Positions 19,348 through 27,677 of a DNA stretch of 64,000 nt are shown here, piece after piece. The position numbers and the translations under genes were made by a program. Every line of letters begins with the position of its first letter. The first letter of the stretch is position 1. The stretch covers positions 2,393,501-2,457,500 of the forward strand of contig NZ_CP136594.1 in the NCBI RefSeq assembly GCF_032852305.1, written 5' to 3'. The DNA comes from Parasphingorhabdus sp. SCSIO 66989. Its GTDB lineage: Bacteria; Pseudomonadota; Alphaproteobacteria; Sphingomonadales; Sphingomonadaceae. The notes beneath the pieces were generated by a model. The model did no database searches and was not told where the DNA came from. It saw only the letters and a list, made by a program, of their open reading frames with translations.

Positions 19348-19381
19348 GAACAAAATAAGAACATTTGTTCTGATTCGTCAA
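19348..19381 (-). promoter_or_regulatory. SOS (LexA) box over the promoter of the Y-family polymerase
   Basis: GAACAAAATAAGAAC (19348-19362) matches the alphaproteobacterial LexA box GAAC-N7-GAAC exactly. On the minus strand TTGACG (19376-19381), an 18-nt spacer and TATTTT (19352-19357) form a promoter whose -10 lies inside the box. Transcription would start at or within a few bases of the ATG at 19342. Confidence 0.8.
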
Positions 19382-19398
19382 GGTTGAACGGGTTAGGG

Positions 19399-19478
19399 TT
19401 TCACGCGAAGGCCGCGAAGGTTTTCAAGAGGGCGTTGCTTGGCGAAACCTCTTCGCGCCTCCGCGGCTCCGCGTGAGA
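19399..19478. repeat. Gene-free 80-nt hairpin related to the GxxExxY cassette arms
   Basis: The left arm 19399-19431 (TTTCACGCGAAGGCCGCGAA...CAAGAGG) aligns without gaps to the left arm of the GxxExxY cassette at 27 of 33 positions. The right arm 19448-19478 is its imperfect reverse complement. The loop is 16 nt. It lies just upstream of the SOS promoter of the Y-family polymerase. Confidence 0.75.
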
Positions 19479-20285
19479 TTATTCCCCGCCCGCTTGCGGG
19501 AGAGGAGTGACTGGGTGGGTCTTCTCTGTAAGAACTACACAAGCAGACAGCCCCAATACAACCATCCCGGTCACCATAGGATCATAATGCGATCCCATAA
19601 CCGGAATCAGCATCCAGCTCAGATTACTCATGGTGTGGAACAGCACGGCAGACATAAGCGCCTGACCGCTGCGCATATACAGCCAGATAATGATGATCCG
19701 CCGTGCTATGGTGCCAAGCGCCCACCAGAGGATCCATTCCACATTGCGGTCCGCCTGTAACAGCGGCGGCAGGTGCCAGATTGCGGCGATGAGCCCGACA
19801 CATACACCCGCGCCGACTATCCCGTATCTCCGGGCAAGCGGAGCGGTGGCAAATTGGGTCCAGCCATATTCCTCTGCCAGAGCAGACACGAAAAAGAGGC
19901 CGAACAGCAATACTATCTGAACCAGGTCCCATTGCGGCGCAGGCAGTGTGTCACCGGTTGCTGCCTGGATCGCTGCAGAAACCAGCATCACAAAGGGCAT
20001 TGTGCCGATCGCCAATATCCAGACCCATAGCTTCATCCCGCGAATGTCTGCCACGCTGGCGAGAAATGATCCCAATGTTGCTCGTCCTTCGGCTCGCAAG
20101 ACCAGCAGCGATGCCGTCAGGAACGGAACCACCACCATGGTAGCGCTGACGGGTAATCCGGGTAGGATTTGGGCATCGGCCTGCCAGCCTATCCACCAGA
20201 ATGGTATTGAGAGCAGAAAGACCAGCGCGAAGAATGTGAAGGCACTTCTCTCGGGCAAGGGTTGGTCTAAATCTGCGCTGGTCAT
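19479..20285 (-). CDS. CPBP family intramembrane metalloprotease
   Basis: 268 residues with about seven or eight hydrophobic helices. It carries the CPBP/Abi motifs: a glutamate pair in SALAEEYGWTQF, a first histidine in AAIWHLPPLL and the last motif FHTMSNLSW. Members cleave or modify substrates within the membrane (CAAX-protease/bacteriocin-processing type), and several act in peptide self-immunity. The last residues (HPVTPLPQAGGE) are encoded by what looks like an intergenic repeat, so the C-terminus may have been altered by repeat insertion. It stands alone between repeats. Confidence 0.85.
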   Translation of the reverse strand: MTSADLDQPLPERSAFTFFALVFLLSIPFWWIGWQADAQILPGLPVSATMVVVPFLTASLLVLRAEGRATLGSFLASVADIRGMKLWVWILAIGTMPFVMLVSAAIQAATGDTLPAPQWDLVQIVLLFGLFFVSALAEEYGWTQFATAPLARRYGIVGAGVCVGLIAAIWHLPPLLQADRNVEWILWWALGTIARRIIIIWLYMRSGQALMSAVLFHTMSNLSWMLIPVMGSHYDPMVTGMVVLGLSACVVLTEKTHPVTPLPQAGGE

Positions 20286-20640
20286 TCAGTTTTGGCCTGT
20301 TTTGCCACCACATGCGTTATCAGGGGCGAGATTTCACGTTTGAGCGCTCAACCTGCGTAGTGCAAGCGGATATCCCCCACCCCGCTGCGACTAACCGCCT
20401 TCGCTAAAGCTACGGCGCTAAGTCTCGCTACCCCTCCCCTGAAGGTGGAGGGGAAACACTGGCGCAATCCCCTTCGCGCTCTTGATAATCTTCGCGGCCT
20501 TCGCGAGAAATACTTGGCTTGGTGAGGGCTTGCCACCGATAGAATTGGTCGCGACCATCGTAAAGCTCGCCTCCGGCTTCGCCCCCTCCACCGTCTTCGA
20601 CGGTCCCCCTCCCCGAGCAAGCTCGGGGAGGATTTACGGT
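20286..20640. other. 355-base intergenic space filled with repeat fragments
   Basis: No gene is visible. It holds a fragment of the CCCCTCC/GGAGGGG repeat family with the CCCCGCTGCGACTAA core (about 20374-20454), a solo arm of the 9-nt-periodic family (20477-20512), and a short hairpin (CTCCCCGAG / CTCGGGGAG, about 20608-20632) just past the stop codon of dinB. Confidence 0.7.
20477..20512. repeat. Solo arm of the GxxExxY-cassette repeat family
   Basis: CTCTTGATAATCTTCGCGGC followed by CTTCGCGAGAAA matches the right-arm orientation of the family (CCTCTT...CGCGTGAAA). No partner arm is found nearby. Confidence 0.55.
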
Positions 20641-21777
20641 TCACAAAAAGCCGAAGCTCTGCTGCTCCGGCTTCACCGGTACATCATCATCCGCTTCCTC
20701 ATCCCCACCCAAATCCAACGCACTCAGCGTCAGCCCCAACAACCGCACCCCCTGCTCCACCGGTAGCAATGCTTCCAAAAGCACATGGCCAATCTCCGCA
20801 AATTCCGCCTTGCCTTCGACCCAGCGGTCGAGCGAGTGGGCGCGGGTTATCTGGTGGAAATCGGCATATTTGACCTTGAGCGTCACCGTGCGGCCGCGCG
20901 CCTCGTTCTTTTCGATCCGCTCCCAGACAATATCGACAATATGGTTGAGCGCTTCACGCATTGCGTCATCGGCGATGATATCCTCGCCATAGGTACGCTC
21001 GCCGCCGATGGATTTGCGGATGCGATTGGGTTGGACCGGGCGATGGTCGATGCCGCGGGCGGCACCGTAGAGATAGTTTGCGAATTTGCCGAAATGCTCC
21101 TGCATCCATTCGCGGGGGCGGGCGCGCAGATCGGCGCCGGTTTCTATCCCCAGCCTCGCCATCTTCTCCGCTGTACGCGGGCCGACGCCGTGAAAGCGTC
21201 GCACCGGCAGGCTGGCGACAAAGTCCGGGCCCTGTTCGGGGCGGATGACGCACAGGCCATCGGGCTTGTTCTGATCGCTGGCGATTTTAGCGATAAATTT
21301 GTTGTATGACACACCGGCACTGGCGGTGAGTTGCGTTTCCTCTCTTATGCTGGCGCGAATAGACTCGGCAATTAGCGTTGCTGACCCGATCCCCTGCTTG
21401 TCCTCGGTAACATCGAGATAGGCCTCATCCAGCGATAGCGGTTCGACCAGATCGGTATGCTGGTGAAAGATCGCACGGATCTGCTGCGACACTTCTCGAT
21501 AGACATCAAAGCGATGTTTGACGAAGATCAGATCAGGGCACCGCCGCGCCGCCGTGACCGAGGGCATGGCCGATTTCACCCCGAATTTGCGCGCCTCATA
21601 GCTTGCCGCGGCCACCACGCCGCGCCGCGCTGATCCGCCCACAGCCACGGGCTTGCCGCGCAGTTCCGGATGATCGCGCTGCTCTACACTGGCGAAAAAG
21701 GCGTCCATATCGACATGGATGATCTTGCGCAGCGGCGCGGCTGCCGGATCGTCACTGGTGGCCTTCATCTCATCCAT
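20641..21777 (-). CDS. dinB: DNA polymerase IV
   Basis: 378-residue DinB-type Y-family polymerase. The palm motifs are HVDMDAFFASVEQRDHPELRGKPVAV and LSLDEAYLDVT (catalytic Asp-Glu). The helix-hairpin-helix FHGVGPRTAEKMARLG follows, then a little finger with RTVTLKVKYADF and a C-terminal QQSFGFL that resembles a beta-clamp-binding peptide. It bypasses damaged template bases. The frame stays open to 21813 and other starts (ATG 21807) are possible; none has a clear ribosome-binding site. No SOS box is visible upstream. Its 5' end overlaps or abuts the divergent MFS gene. Confidence 0.94.
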   Translation of the reverse strand: MDEMKATSDDPAAAPLRKIIHVDMDAFFASVEQRDHPELRGKPVAVGGSARRGVVAAASYEARKFGVKSAMPSVTAARRCPDLIFVKHRFDVYREVSQQIRAIFHQHTDLVEPLSLDEAYLDVTEDKQGIGSATLIAESIRASIREETQLTASAGVSYNKFIAKIASDQNKPDGLCVIRPEQGPDFVASLPVRRFHGVGPRTAEKMARLGIETGADLRARPREWMQEHFGKFANYLYGAARGIDHRPVQPNRIRKSIGGERTYGEDIIADDAMREALNHIVDIVWERIEKNEARGRTVTLKVKYADFHQITRAHSLDRWVEGKAEFAEIGHVLLEALLPVEQGVRLLGLTLSALDLGGDEEADDDVPVKPEQQSFGFL

Positions 21778-21806
21778 GAACCGCAAAATAGTCAGAGGAG
21801 AAACCA

Positions 21807-23111
21807 TTGGCAATTATTCCCAAGCCACCCCATAGGGCAGAAATGGACCAACCCAGCTCCACTTTTGACCAGGCATCGCCTCGGGTGAAGCGCCGCTTCC
21901 CCGGCCAGCGCGAATTTGTCGCGATGATGGCGGCGATGATGGCGTTGAATGCGCTGGCGATCGACGCAATGCTGCCCGCCTTTCCGGCGATTGGCGCAGC
22001 GCTCGACGTGGCGACGGCGAATGACCGGCAATATGTCATCTCGGTCTATATCGGCGCGATGGGCATTGGCTCACTGCTCTATGGCCCGCTGGCCGACCGT
22101 TATGGCCGCCGCCCGGTGCTGTTCACCGGTATCGGCGTCTATATCCTGTTCTCGCTGCTCTGCGCACTGGCCGAGAGCTTTACCGCGCTGCTGACGTTCC
22201 GCTTTTTGCAGGGCTTTGGTGCGGCCGCGATTGGCGTATTGGTAACATCGGTGATCCGCGACCGCTATTCGGGCGACACCATGGCCAAGCTTATGTCGAT
22301 GATCTTTATCGTCTTCATGGCGGTGCCGGTGGTCGCGCCGACTATTGGTCAGGCGATCCTAACCATCGCTGGCTGGCGCTGGATTTTCGGCGTTTTTGCC
22401 ATTGCCGGTTTTGCGGTGATCGCCTGGGTTTGGGCGCGGCTGCCCGAGACGCTGGAGCCGTGCAATGTCAAACCAATCAAGCCGACTGTACTCGCCAACA
22501 CCTGGCGCATGGTGTTCTTCAACCGCATGGCCATGGGCTATGTATTGGGCGCAGGTCTGATCTTTGGCGGCTTGTTCGGCTTCCTCAACAGCTCGCAACA
22601 GATTTTTGCCGATGTCTTCGATGCAGCGGATATCTTTCCCTATGCCTTTGCCGCGGTTGCGGGTGGGCTGGCACTGGCCAATTTCGTCAACAGCCGGGTG
22701 GTCGAACGCATTGGCGCACGGAGGGTATCGCACAGCGCGTTATTCGCCTTTATTGCGCTGTCTTTGAGCCAGATCGCCGCCGCGTATTATGCGCCGGAAA
22801 GCATGGTGCTGTTTCTGGGTCTGGCGACGGTCAATATGGCGATGCTCGGCTTTACCGGCTCCAATTTCAGCGCCCTTGCGATGGAGCCTTTTGGCGAGGT
22901 GGCCGGGGCAGCCTCCTCGTTCCAGACTTTTGTGCGCACCGTGTTGGGCGCTATTATCGGCGGGTCTATCGGCCAGTTTTTCGATGGCACCGCCATGCCG
23001 ATGGCTATAGGCTTTCTGCTCGCAGGGATAGCGGCGCTGGCGCTGGTGCTATGGTGCGAAAAGGGCAAGCTGTTCCAGCGTCCGCAGACCTGTCCGAATG
23101 TGCCTTATTGA
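21807..23111 (+). CDS. MFS drug-resistance-type exporter (Bcr/CflA-like)
   Basis: 434 residues with about 12 transmembrane helices. The MFS motif between helices 2 and 3 is GPLADRYGRRPVLFTG, and the antiporter-type helix 5 region is VVAPTIGQAI. Bcr/CflA relatives export drugs and small molecules across the inner membrane using the proton gradient. The start is uncertain: TTG 21807 has an excellent AGAGGAG six bases upstream, whereas ATG 21843 (MDQPSSTFDQ) has a weaker AGGG. The gene is divergent from dinB and ends next to a family I repeat. Confidence 0.88.
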   Translation: MAIIPKPPHRAEMDQPSSTFDQASPRVKRRFPGQREFVAMMAAMMALNALAIDAMLPAFPAIGAALDVATANDRQYVISVYIGAMGIGSLLYGPLADRYGRRPVLFTGIGVYILFSLLCALAESFTALLTFRFLQGFGAAAIGVLVTSVIRDRYSGDTMAKLMSMIFIVFMAVPVVAPTIGQAILTIAGWRWIFGVFAIAGFAVIAWVWARLPETLEPCNVKPIKPTVLANTWRMVFFNRMAMGYVLGAGLIFGGLFGFLNSSQQIFADVFDAADIFPYAFAAVAGGLALANFVNSRVVERIGARRVSHSALFAFIALSLSQIAAAYYAPESMVLFLGLATVNMAMLGFTGSNFSALAMEPFGEVAGAASSFQTFVRTVLGAIIGGSIGQFFDGTAMPMAIGFLLAGIAALALVLWCEKGKLFQRPQTCPNVPY

Positions 23112-23132
23112 AGCGTATTCATCCCCACCCAT

Positions 23133-23199
23133 CCGTTCGTCTCCAGCGTAGTCGAGAGACCTCAGCGCAAAGTGTCTCGACTTCGCTCGACACGAACGG
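23133..23199. repeat. REP-type palindrome, family I, copy 3
   Basis: Arms CCGTTCGTCTCCAGCG and CTCGACACGAACGG with the shorter centre, between two convergent genes. Confidence 0.88.
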
Positions 23200-23213
23200 G
23201 GATAGTGCTTTTT

Positions 23214-24800
23214 CTAATTCGGCGGATTGGCGATAGCATTTCTGATATGCTGCCTCTCATTTTCGGGCAGCGTTACCGGCACCAGCGCGCCAAATGAGCC
23301 GCGCGCACCGCAGCCGACAAAATTGACGGCTTCAGGCCAACGCTTATAGCTTGGCTTGCCATCACCGATGATATGAATTGCGCCATTGTCATAGCGAAAT
23401 ATCGGCTGCTTACTACCATCCTCCAAAGTGACACTATACCAGCCAGTCGCCGCATCGAGTATGGTCCCGGAGGCACCGACACTGCACATATGGCCATTGG
23501 CGCGCACCGCATCGCCTCTGATTGAATAGCGCCCTTCCGCATCGCGCGACAGCAACAGGTGCGCACCCGATTCATAGGCTAAGGCGCGTTGCAGCCTGGG
23601 GTAATAGGGCGCCTCCTGCACCGTATCCGGTAGTGGTAGATCTTCATCCACAAATAGTCGCTTTTCGCCGCGTTCCAGCCAGTCCTGCTCACCCAGCGCG
23701 CCGAGCAACTGGCCGATACGTTTGTCATAAGACTCGTTCAGGCAATCTGATAAAAACTCGATAAAGTTGCAGTCATTGCGCGCACGCAGCCATTTTCGCT
23801 GGCTCGATCTAGAGACCTTCCGGGCGTCCCGCGCACGTTTGTAAAGACGCGCCATATCACGATCCTTGCGGCGCAATTCAGATTGATACTCACCGCAAAT
23901 CTGGTTTTCCACATTGGTGCTCGCTTTGCTGCAGTCAAAGGAAGGCGCATCGGCTTCGGTCACAGTGTGAGATGCGGCGGCAATGGCGCGCATCTCTTCT
24001 GGCGAGAATAGTATGTCATCCGAAAAGGATCTAGTCCGCACCACACCGATCAGAGAAGCCTCGGCAAATTCGGGAAATTGTGAGACCGACAGGCGCGTAT
24101 TGTTGATCAGAGCATCCTTAACTGTCTGATAATGGCCGTAGGTCGACAGATCAGCATCGGTGAGATTAGCCCTTGCCAGCGAGATGCCGGGTTCACCAGT
24201 ATAGACCGGGCAACCATCTTCGAGCGTGATACTACACGCAAAACGAAAACCGATCAGCTTGGCATTGTCCAGCCTCCAACCATCAATCTTGGCCTTGAAC
24301 CAGCCGCCGTCAAACTGGCCATGGCGGAAATCTGCGCCGGTGGAATTGGTATCGACAAGGCCGGTATTGCGAAACAACACCCCCGGCATCTCAGCACCCA
24401 CCATATTGGCGCCACCCAGATCAGCCTCGATAAAGCCGATCTGCCTCGCCTCTACCTCCTGCCAATTGCTGCCTGTCAGTTTGGTTTTGTAAAAGCACAC
24501 TCGGCGCAGTTTTGCTTCGCGGAAATCCCAACTGGAAAAATCGCCGCCTGTGATGATGGTGGCAGGCGCAGCAATCGCTTCCAGCATCGTGACCAATTCG
24601 TCGACGGAAGCAATTTCGCTGCCATCGATGACATTGCCGTCAAATTCGCGGTCTTCGGGAGAAGTTGCACTCCAAATATCACCCATGATTTTAGTGCAGA
24701 AAGGAGCAAGGCGATCTGTCTCTTGCTGTTGCGCAAATGCCGTCGCTGAAAAAGCAATACTAAGTAAAATCAGACATATACCGCGCAACAATAACCGCAT
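23214..24800 (-). CDS. Secreted pentapeptide-repeat protein with an LprI-like domain
   Basis: 528 residues with a signal peptide ending near AFAQ (residue 24). A right-handed pentapeptide-repeat section follows (about 85-215: FREAKLRRVCF, FIEADLGGANMVGAEM, GADFRHGQF, ISLARANLTDADL). Next is a Cys-containing LprI/DUF1311-type segment around residues 290-365 (SFDCSKASTNVENQIC ... WLRARNDC), as in periplasmic lysozyme-inhibitor lipoproteins. The last 150 residues are not recognised. The combination suggests a periplasmic protein, perhaps protecting or sensing the cell wall, but that is inference. It stands alone on the minus strand, upstream of nothing it clearly belongs with. Confidence 0.75.
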   Translation of the reverse strand: MRLLLRGICLILLSIAFSATAFAQQQETDRLAPFCTKIMGDIWSATSPEDREFDGNVIDGSEIASVDELVTMLEAIAAPATIITGGDFSSWDFREAKLRRVCFYKTKLTGSNWQEVEARQIGFIEADLGGANMVGAEMPGVLFRNTGLVDTNSTGADFRHGQFDGGWFKAKIDGWRLDNAKLIGFRFACSITLEDGCPVYTGEPGISLARANLTDADLSTYGHYQTVKDALINNTRLSVSQFPEFAEASLIGVVRTRSFSDDILFSPEEMRAIAAASHTVTEADAPSFDCSKASTNVENQICGEYQSELRRKDRDMARLYKRARDARKVSRSSQRKWLRARNDCNFIEFLSDCLNESYDKRIGQLLGALGEQDWLERGEKRLFVDEDLPLPDTVQEAPYYPRLQRALAYESGAHLLLSRDAEGRYSIRGDAVRANGHMCSVGASGTILDAATGWYSVTLEDGSKQPIFRYDNGAIHIIGDGKPSYKRWPEAVNFVGCGARGSFGALVPVTLPENERQHIRNAIANPPN

Positions 24801-24819
24801 GATGCTCTCCAGATGGCGA

Positions 24820-25200
24820 CTACACCGACATCAGCATCGGCCCCAATGGCCGACCGCCGAAGAGATGCACGTGCAGATGCGGCACTTCCTGATGGCCATG
24901 GCCGCCAATATTGGCGAGCAGGCGATAGCCCGGCTCAACCAGTCCCATGGTACGCGCAACATGGCCGACGGCGCGTACAAATCCGGCAATCTCTTCGGCT
25001 TCCGCCTTGGCCGAGAAATCATCCCAGCTCACATAACGACCCTTGGGGATTACCAGCACATGTGTCGGCGCCTGTGGGTTGATGTCATGAAAGGCGAGCG
25101 CGAAATCATCTTCATAGACCGTCTTGTTGGGGATTTCCCCGCGCAGAATTTTGGCGAAGATATTGTCATCATCATAAGGCTGGGTCGCGTCGATAGGCAT
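24820..25200 (-). CDS. HIT-family (HINT-like) nucleotide hydrolase
   Basis: 126 residues with the histidine triad HLHVHLFGG near residue 110 and the N-terminal DNIFAKILRGEIPNK typical of HINT branch proteins, which hydrolyse nucleoside phosphoramidates. It begins 5 bases after the hisE stop on the same strand. HIT genes commonly close the hisE end of alphaproteobacterial his operons, so it is probably the last gene of this operon. Confidence 0.93.
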   Translation of the reverse strand: MPIDATQPYDDDNIFAKILRGEIPNKTVYEDDFALAFHDINPQAPTHVLVIPKGRYVSWDDFSAKAEAEEIAGFVRAVGHVARTMGLVEPGYRLLANIGGHGHQEVPHLHVHLFGGRPLGPMLMSV

Positions 25201-25205
25201 GGCAA

Positions 25206-25526
25206 TCAGTCCTTTCTGGATGCTTTTTCGGTGAGGCCGGAAACGCCTTCGCGGCGGGCGAGTTCCTGTTCAATATCAGCCAGGCTCACTCCGGTTTCCA
25301 CCAACAAGATCAGCAGATGAAACAGAAGATCGGCACTTTCGGCAATGATCGCCTGCTGGTCATCCTGCATCGCGGCGATCACGGTTTCCACCGCCTCCTC
25401 ACCTACTTTTTGCGCAACCTTTTCGCGTCCGTTGTGCAGCAAGCGCGCAACATAGGACGCGTCAGGATCACCTGCCTCTTGCCGTTCCCGAATAAGATTT
25501 TCCAATTGCTCCAGCATAGGGGGCAT
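25206..25526 (-). CDS. hisE: Phosphoribosyl-ATP pyrophosphatase
   Basis: 106 residues from ATG 25524-25526, with GGAG eight bases upstream. It hydrolyses PR-ATP to PR-AMP, the second step of histidine synthesis. The MazG-like helical signature is clear: KVGEEAVETVIAA and ESADLLFHLLILL, holding the metal-binding Glu/Asp residues. The longer frame to 25583 would overlap the gene upstream and lacks support. There is no fused hisI. Confidence 0.95.
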   Translation of the reverse strand: MPPMLEQLENLIRERQEAGDPDASYVARLLHNGREKVAQKVGEEAVETVIAAMQDDQQAIIAESADLLFHLLILLVETGVSLADIEQELARREGVSGLTEKASRKD

Positions 25527-25557
25527 GTCGAACTCCAAGTGTCTTGTGACCGAACTA

Positions 25558-25899
25558 TCACATATATCCTTCAGCATCAGCAATGTTGCGTAGCTGGTCC
25601 GGCGTTATGTAGTTTTGCTTTTCATCCAAATTAAAGTCTGACCATTTCTCATCGTACAAAATCTCGAAAAGAAAGGGTTCTTTCGAATTGTCTTCAAAGA
25701 TCTCAAGTATTGCGTTGATCTGGCGAGAGCGCTCCACATGGTCATTCATATACAGCATACACGTATAGAATAGGGTTTTACCGGGCTGTTTTGCTGCGCG
25801 TTTCAGATCGATCAGACCGATGCCGGTTTCCTTGTGCAGGGCCATGAGCATCTTCGGCGATACGTCCGCTTCCCCAAATCCTATCCCGATTTGTGACAT
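25558..25899 (-). CDS. Unknown 113-residue protein inside the his operon
   Basis: Open frame with a strong AAGGGGAAATGGC before its ATG, lying 21 bases after hisF and before hisE, all on one strand. The sequence is charged and soluble (ALHKETGIGLIDLKRAAKQP, FEDNSKEPFLFEILYDEKW). It is AT-richer than the his genes around it. I recognise no family; the KETGIGLIDLKRA stretch only loosely recalls UBA/L7-L12-like helices. It looks like an inserted passenger expressed with the operon. Confidence 0.65.
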   Translation of the reverse strand: MSQIGIGFGEADVSPKMLMALHKETGIGLIDLKRAAKQPGKTLFYTCMLYMNDHVERSRQINAILEIFEDNSKEPFLFEILYDEKWSDFNLDEKQNYITPDQLRNIADAEGYM

Positions 25900-25920
25900 G
25901 CCATTTCCCCTTGCAGGCGT

Positions 25921-26685
25921 TTATCGACGTGCCGCCAAACCGGCTGCTCTCAGCGCTTCATGGGCCTCGGCGATACTATATTCGCCAAAGTGGAAGATCG
26001 ATGCCGCAAGCACGGCGCTGGCACCGCCCTTGGTCACGCCCTCAACCAGATGCTGTAGGTTGCCGACACCGCCACTGGCGACAACCGGAACCGTCACCTG
26101 ATCGACAATGGTGCGCGTCAGGTGCAGATCAAAGCCATCTCGTGTACCATCGCGGTTCATCGAGGTAACGAGCAATTCGCCCGCACCCAGTTCGACCACA
26201 CGCCGTGCATGCTCCATCGCATCCACACCCGTTGCGCGGCGTCCGCCATGGGTGTAGATTTCCCACCCCTCGTCGTTGCCCCGCGCGCGCGCATCAATCG
26301 AGGCGACAACGCACTGGCTGCCGAAACGCTCGGCGATCTCGGCGATGACCTCGGGCCGTGCCACGGCCGCGCTGTTGATCGCCACCTTGTCCGCGCCCGC
26401 CAGCAACAGCGCCCGCGCATCCTCCACCCCGCGCACCCCACCGCCCACGGTCAGCGGCATAAAGCACACTTCCGCAGTGCGGCGCACGACATCGAGAATG
26501 GTATCGCGGTTCTCATGGCTGGCGGTGATATCGAGAAAGCACAGCTCATCCGCGCCCGCCGCATCATAGGCCTGTGCCTGCTCTACCGGATCACCGGCAT
26601 CCTGCAAGTCGACAAAGTTCACACCTTTGACGACGCGGCCATTGGCGACATCGAGACAGGGAATAACGCGAGTTCGGACGGTCAT
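25921..26685 (-). CDS. hisF: Imidazole glycerol phosphate synthase, cyclase subunit
   Basis: 254-residue TIM barrel that, with HisH, closes the imidazole ring and releases AICAR. Catalytic Asp12 lies in [17 protein letters not shown] and the second Asp in VVASIDARA near residue 131. Phosphate-binding loops are GGGVRG and ASGGVGN. It ends the segment downstream of hisA, separated from it by a family I repeat. Confidence 0.97.
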   Translation of the reverse strand: MTVRTRVIPCLDVANGRVVKGVNFVDLQDAGDPVEQAQAYDAAGADELCFLDITASHENRDTILDVVRRTAEVCFMPLTVGGGVRGVEDARALLLAGADKVAINSAAVARPEVIAEIAERFGSQCVVASIDARARGNDEGWEIYTHGGRRATGVDAMEHARRVVELGAGELLVTSMNRDGTRDGFDLHLTRTIVDQVTVPVVASGGVGNLQHLVEGVTKGGASAVLAASIFHFGEYSIAEAHEALRAAGLAARR

Positions 26686-26701
26686 GCGTACCCTCCCACT
26701 C

Positions 26702-26774
26702 CCGTTCGCCTTGAGCGCAGTCGAGAGGCCGTGGCCACTTGCAAAAGTGTCTCGACTTCGCTCGACACGAACGG
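26702..26774. repeat. REP-type palindrome, family I, copy 4 (inside the his operon)
   Basis: Arms CCGTTCGCCTTGAGCG and CTCGACACGAACGG. It is one of only two family I copies in the window lying between same-strand genes that are probably co-transcribed. Confidence 0.9.
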
Positions 26775-26788
26775 ATTGATAGCTTCCA

Positions 26789-27514
26789 TCACCGGTTTGC
26801 CATCTTCACAGCGGTGGCGAGGTCCAGCCGCCCGTCATAGAGCGCGCGGCCGGTAATAACGCCTTCAATGCCATCCTCAGCGTGCAGGCTGAGCAAATGG
26901 ATATCGTCGAGCCCCTTCACCCCGCCGCTAGCGATAACAGGAATTGAGGACTGACGTGCTAGCTCGACCGTCGCCTGAACATTGCAGCCTTTCAGCAGAC
27001 CATCGCGCCCGACATCGGTGAACAACAGCGAAGCGACACCGGCATCCTCGAACCGCCGCGCCATATCGGCGACCGGGACATCGGAGACATCGGCCCAGCC
27101 CTCGGTCGCGACAAAGCCGTCGCGCGCATCGACCGCGACGACAATACCATTTTCATATTCGCGCGCCATGTCGCGGACAAAATCCGGATCTTTCAATGAT
27201 GCGGTACCAATCACCACCCGAGCGACGCCGAGATCAAACCAGCCATCAACGGCTTTGCGATCACGGATGCCTCCGCCGAGTTGCACATAGCCGGGAAACT
27301 CGGCGAGAATGGCTTTCACCGCCTCGGCATTGACCGCTTCGCCGGCAAAGGCGCCGTCCAGATCGACGACATGCAGATGCTGCGCCCCAGCCTCAGCAAA
27401 TTGCATCGCCTGTGCTGCGGGGTTGTCGCCATAGACGGTGGCGCGGTCCATATCGCCTTCTGCAAGACGGACAACTTCGCCGTTTTTGAGGTCTATTGCA
27501 GGGAAGACGATCAT
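26789..27514 (-). CDS. hisA: Phosphoribosylformimino-5-aminoimidazole carboxamide ribotide isomerase
   Basis: 241-residue TIM barrel isomerising ProFAR in histidine synthesis. Asp8 is in [17 protein letters not shown], the second Asp in VVAVDARDG, and the phosphate loops are LGGGIRD and [10 protein letters not shown]. The start is ATG 27512-27514. Its Shine-Dalgarno sequence (GGAGGGG) lies in one arm of a perfect GAGGAGGGG hairpin belonging to a dispersed repeat, so translation may be affected by that structure. Confidence 0.97.
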   Translation of the reverse strand: MIVFPAIDLKNGEVVRLAEGDMDRATVYGDNPAAQAMQFAEAGAQHLHVVDLDGAFAGEAVNAEAVKAILAEFPGYVQLGGGIRDRKAVDGWFDLGVARVVIGTASLKDPDFVRDMAREYENGIVVAVDARDGFVATEGWADVSDVPVADMARRFEDAGVASLLFTDVGRDGLLKGCNVQATVELARQSSIPVIASGGVKGLDDIHLLSLHAEDGIEGVITGRALYDGRLDLATAVKMANR

Positions 27515-27517
27515 AAG

Positions 27518-27666
27518 CCCCTCCTCTTCAGAGGAGGGGTTGGGGTGGTGGCGAGGCAAAGCCGAGCTCGCGTCAGCGAACTCATCGCGTGCGGCAACAC
27601 CACCCCGCTGCGACTAAGCTCGCTTCGCTCACTAAGTCGCACTGCCCCTCCTCTGAAGAGGAGCGG
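27518..27666. repeat. Dispersed CCCCTCCTC/GAGGAGGGG repeat, copy between hisH and hisA
   Basis: Begins and ends with a perfect 9-bp hairpin (CCCCTCCTC-TTCA-GAGGAGGGG; the outer copy has one mismatch) and contains a CCCCGCTGCGACTAAG core with its partial complement. Related copies lie at 20374, 33733, 38215 and 43437. Confidence 0.85.
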
Positions 27667-27677
27667 AGATGTGTTGA

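Noticed and set aside
19343-19381. Upstream start of the Y-family polymerase at 19381
   Set aside because: It would place the SOS box and promoter inside the coding region; ATG 19342 fits the regulatory layout better.
27518-27666. Possible CRISPR-like or phage attachment repeat
   Set aside because: Copies are isolated, palindromic and dispersed between ordinary genes; there are no regular spacers, cas genes or integrase.
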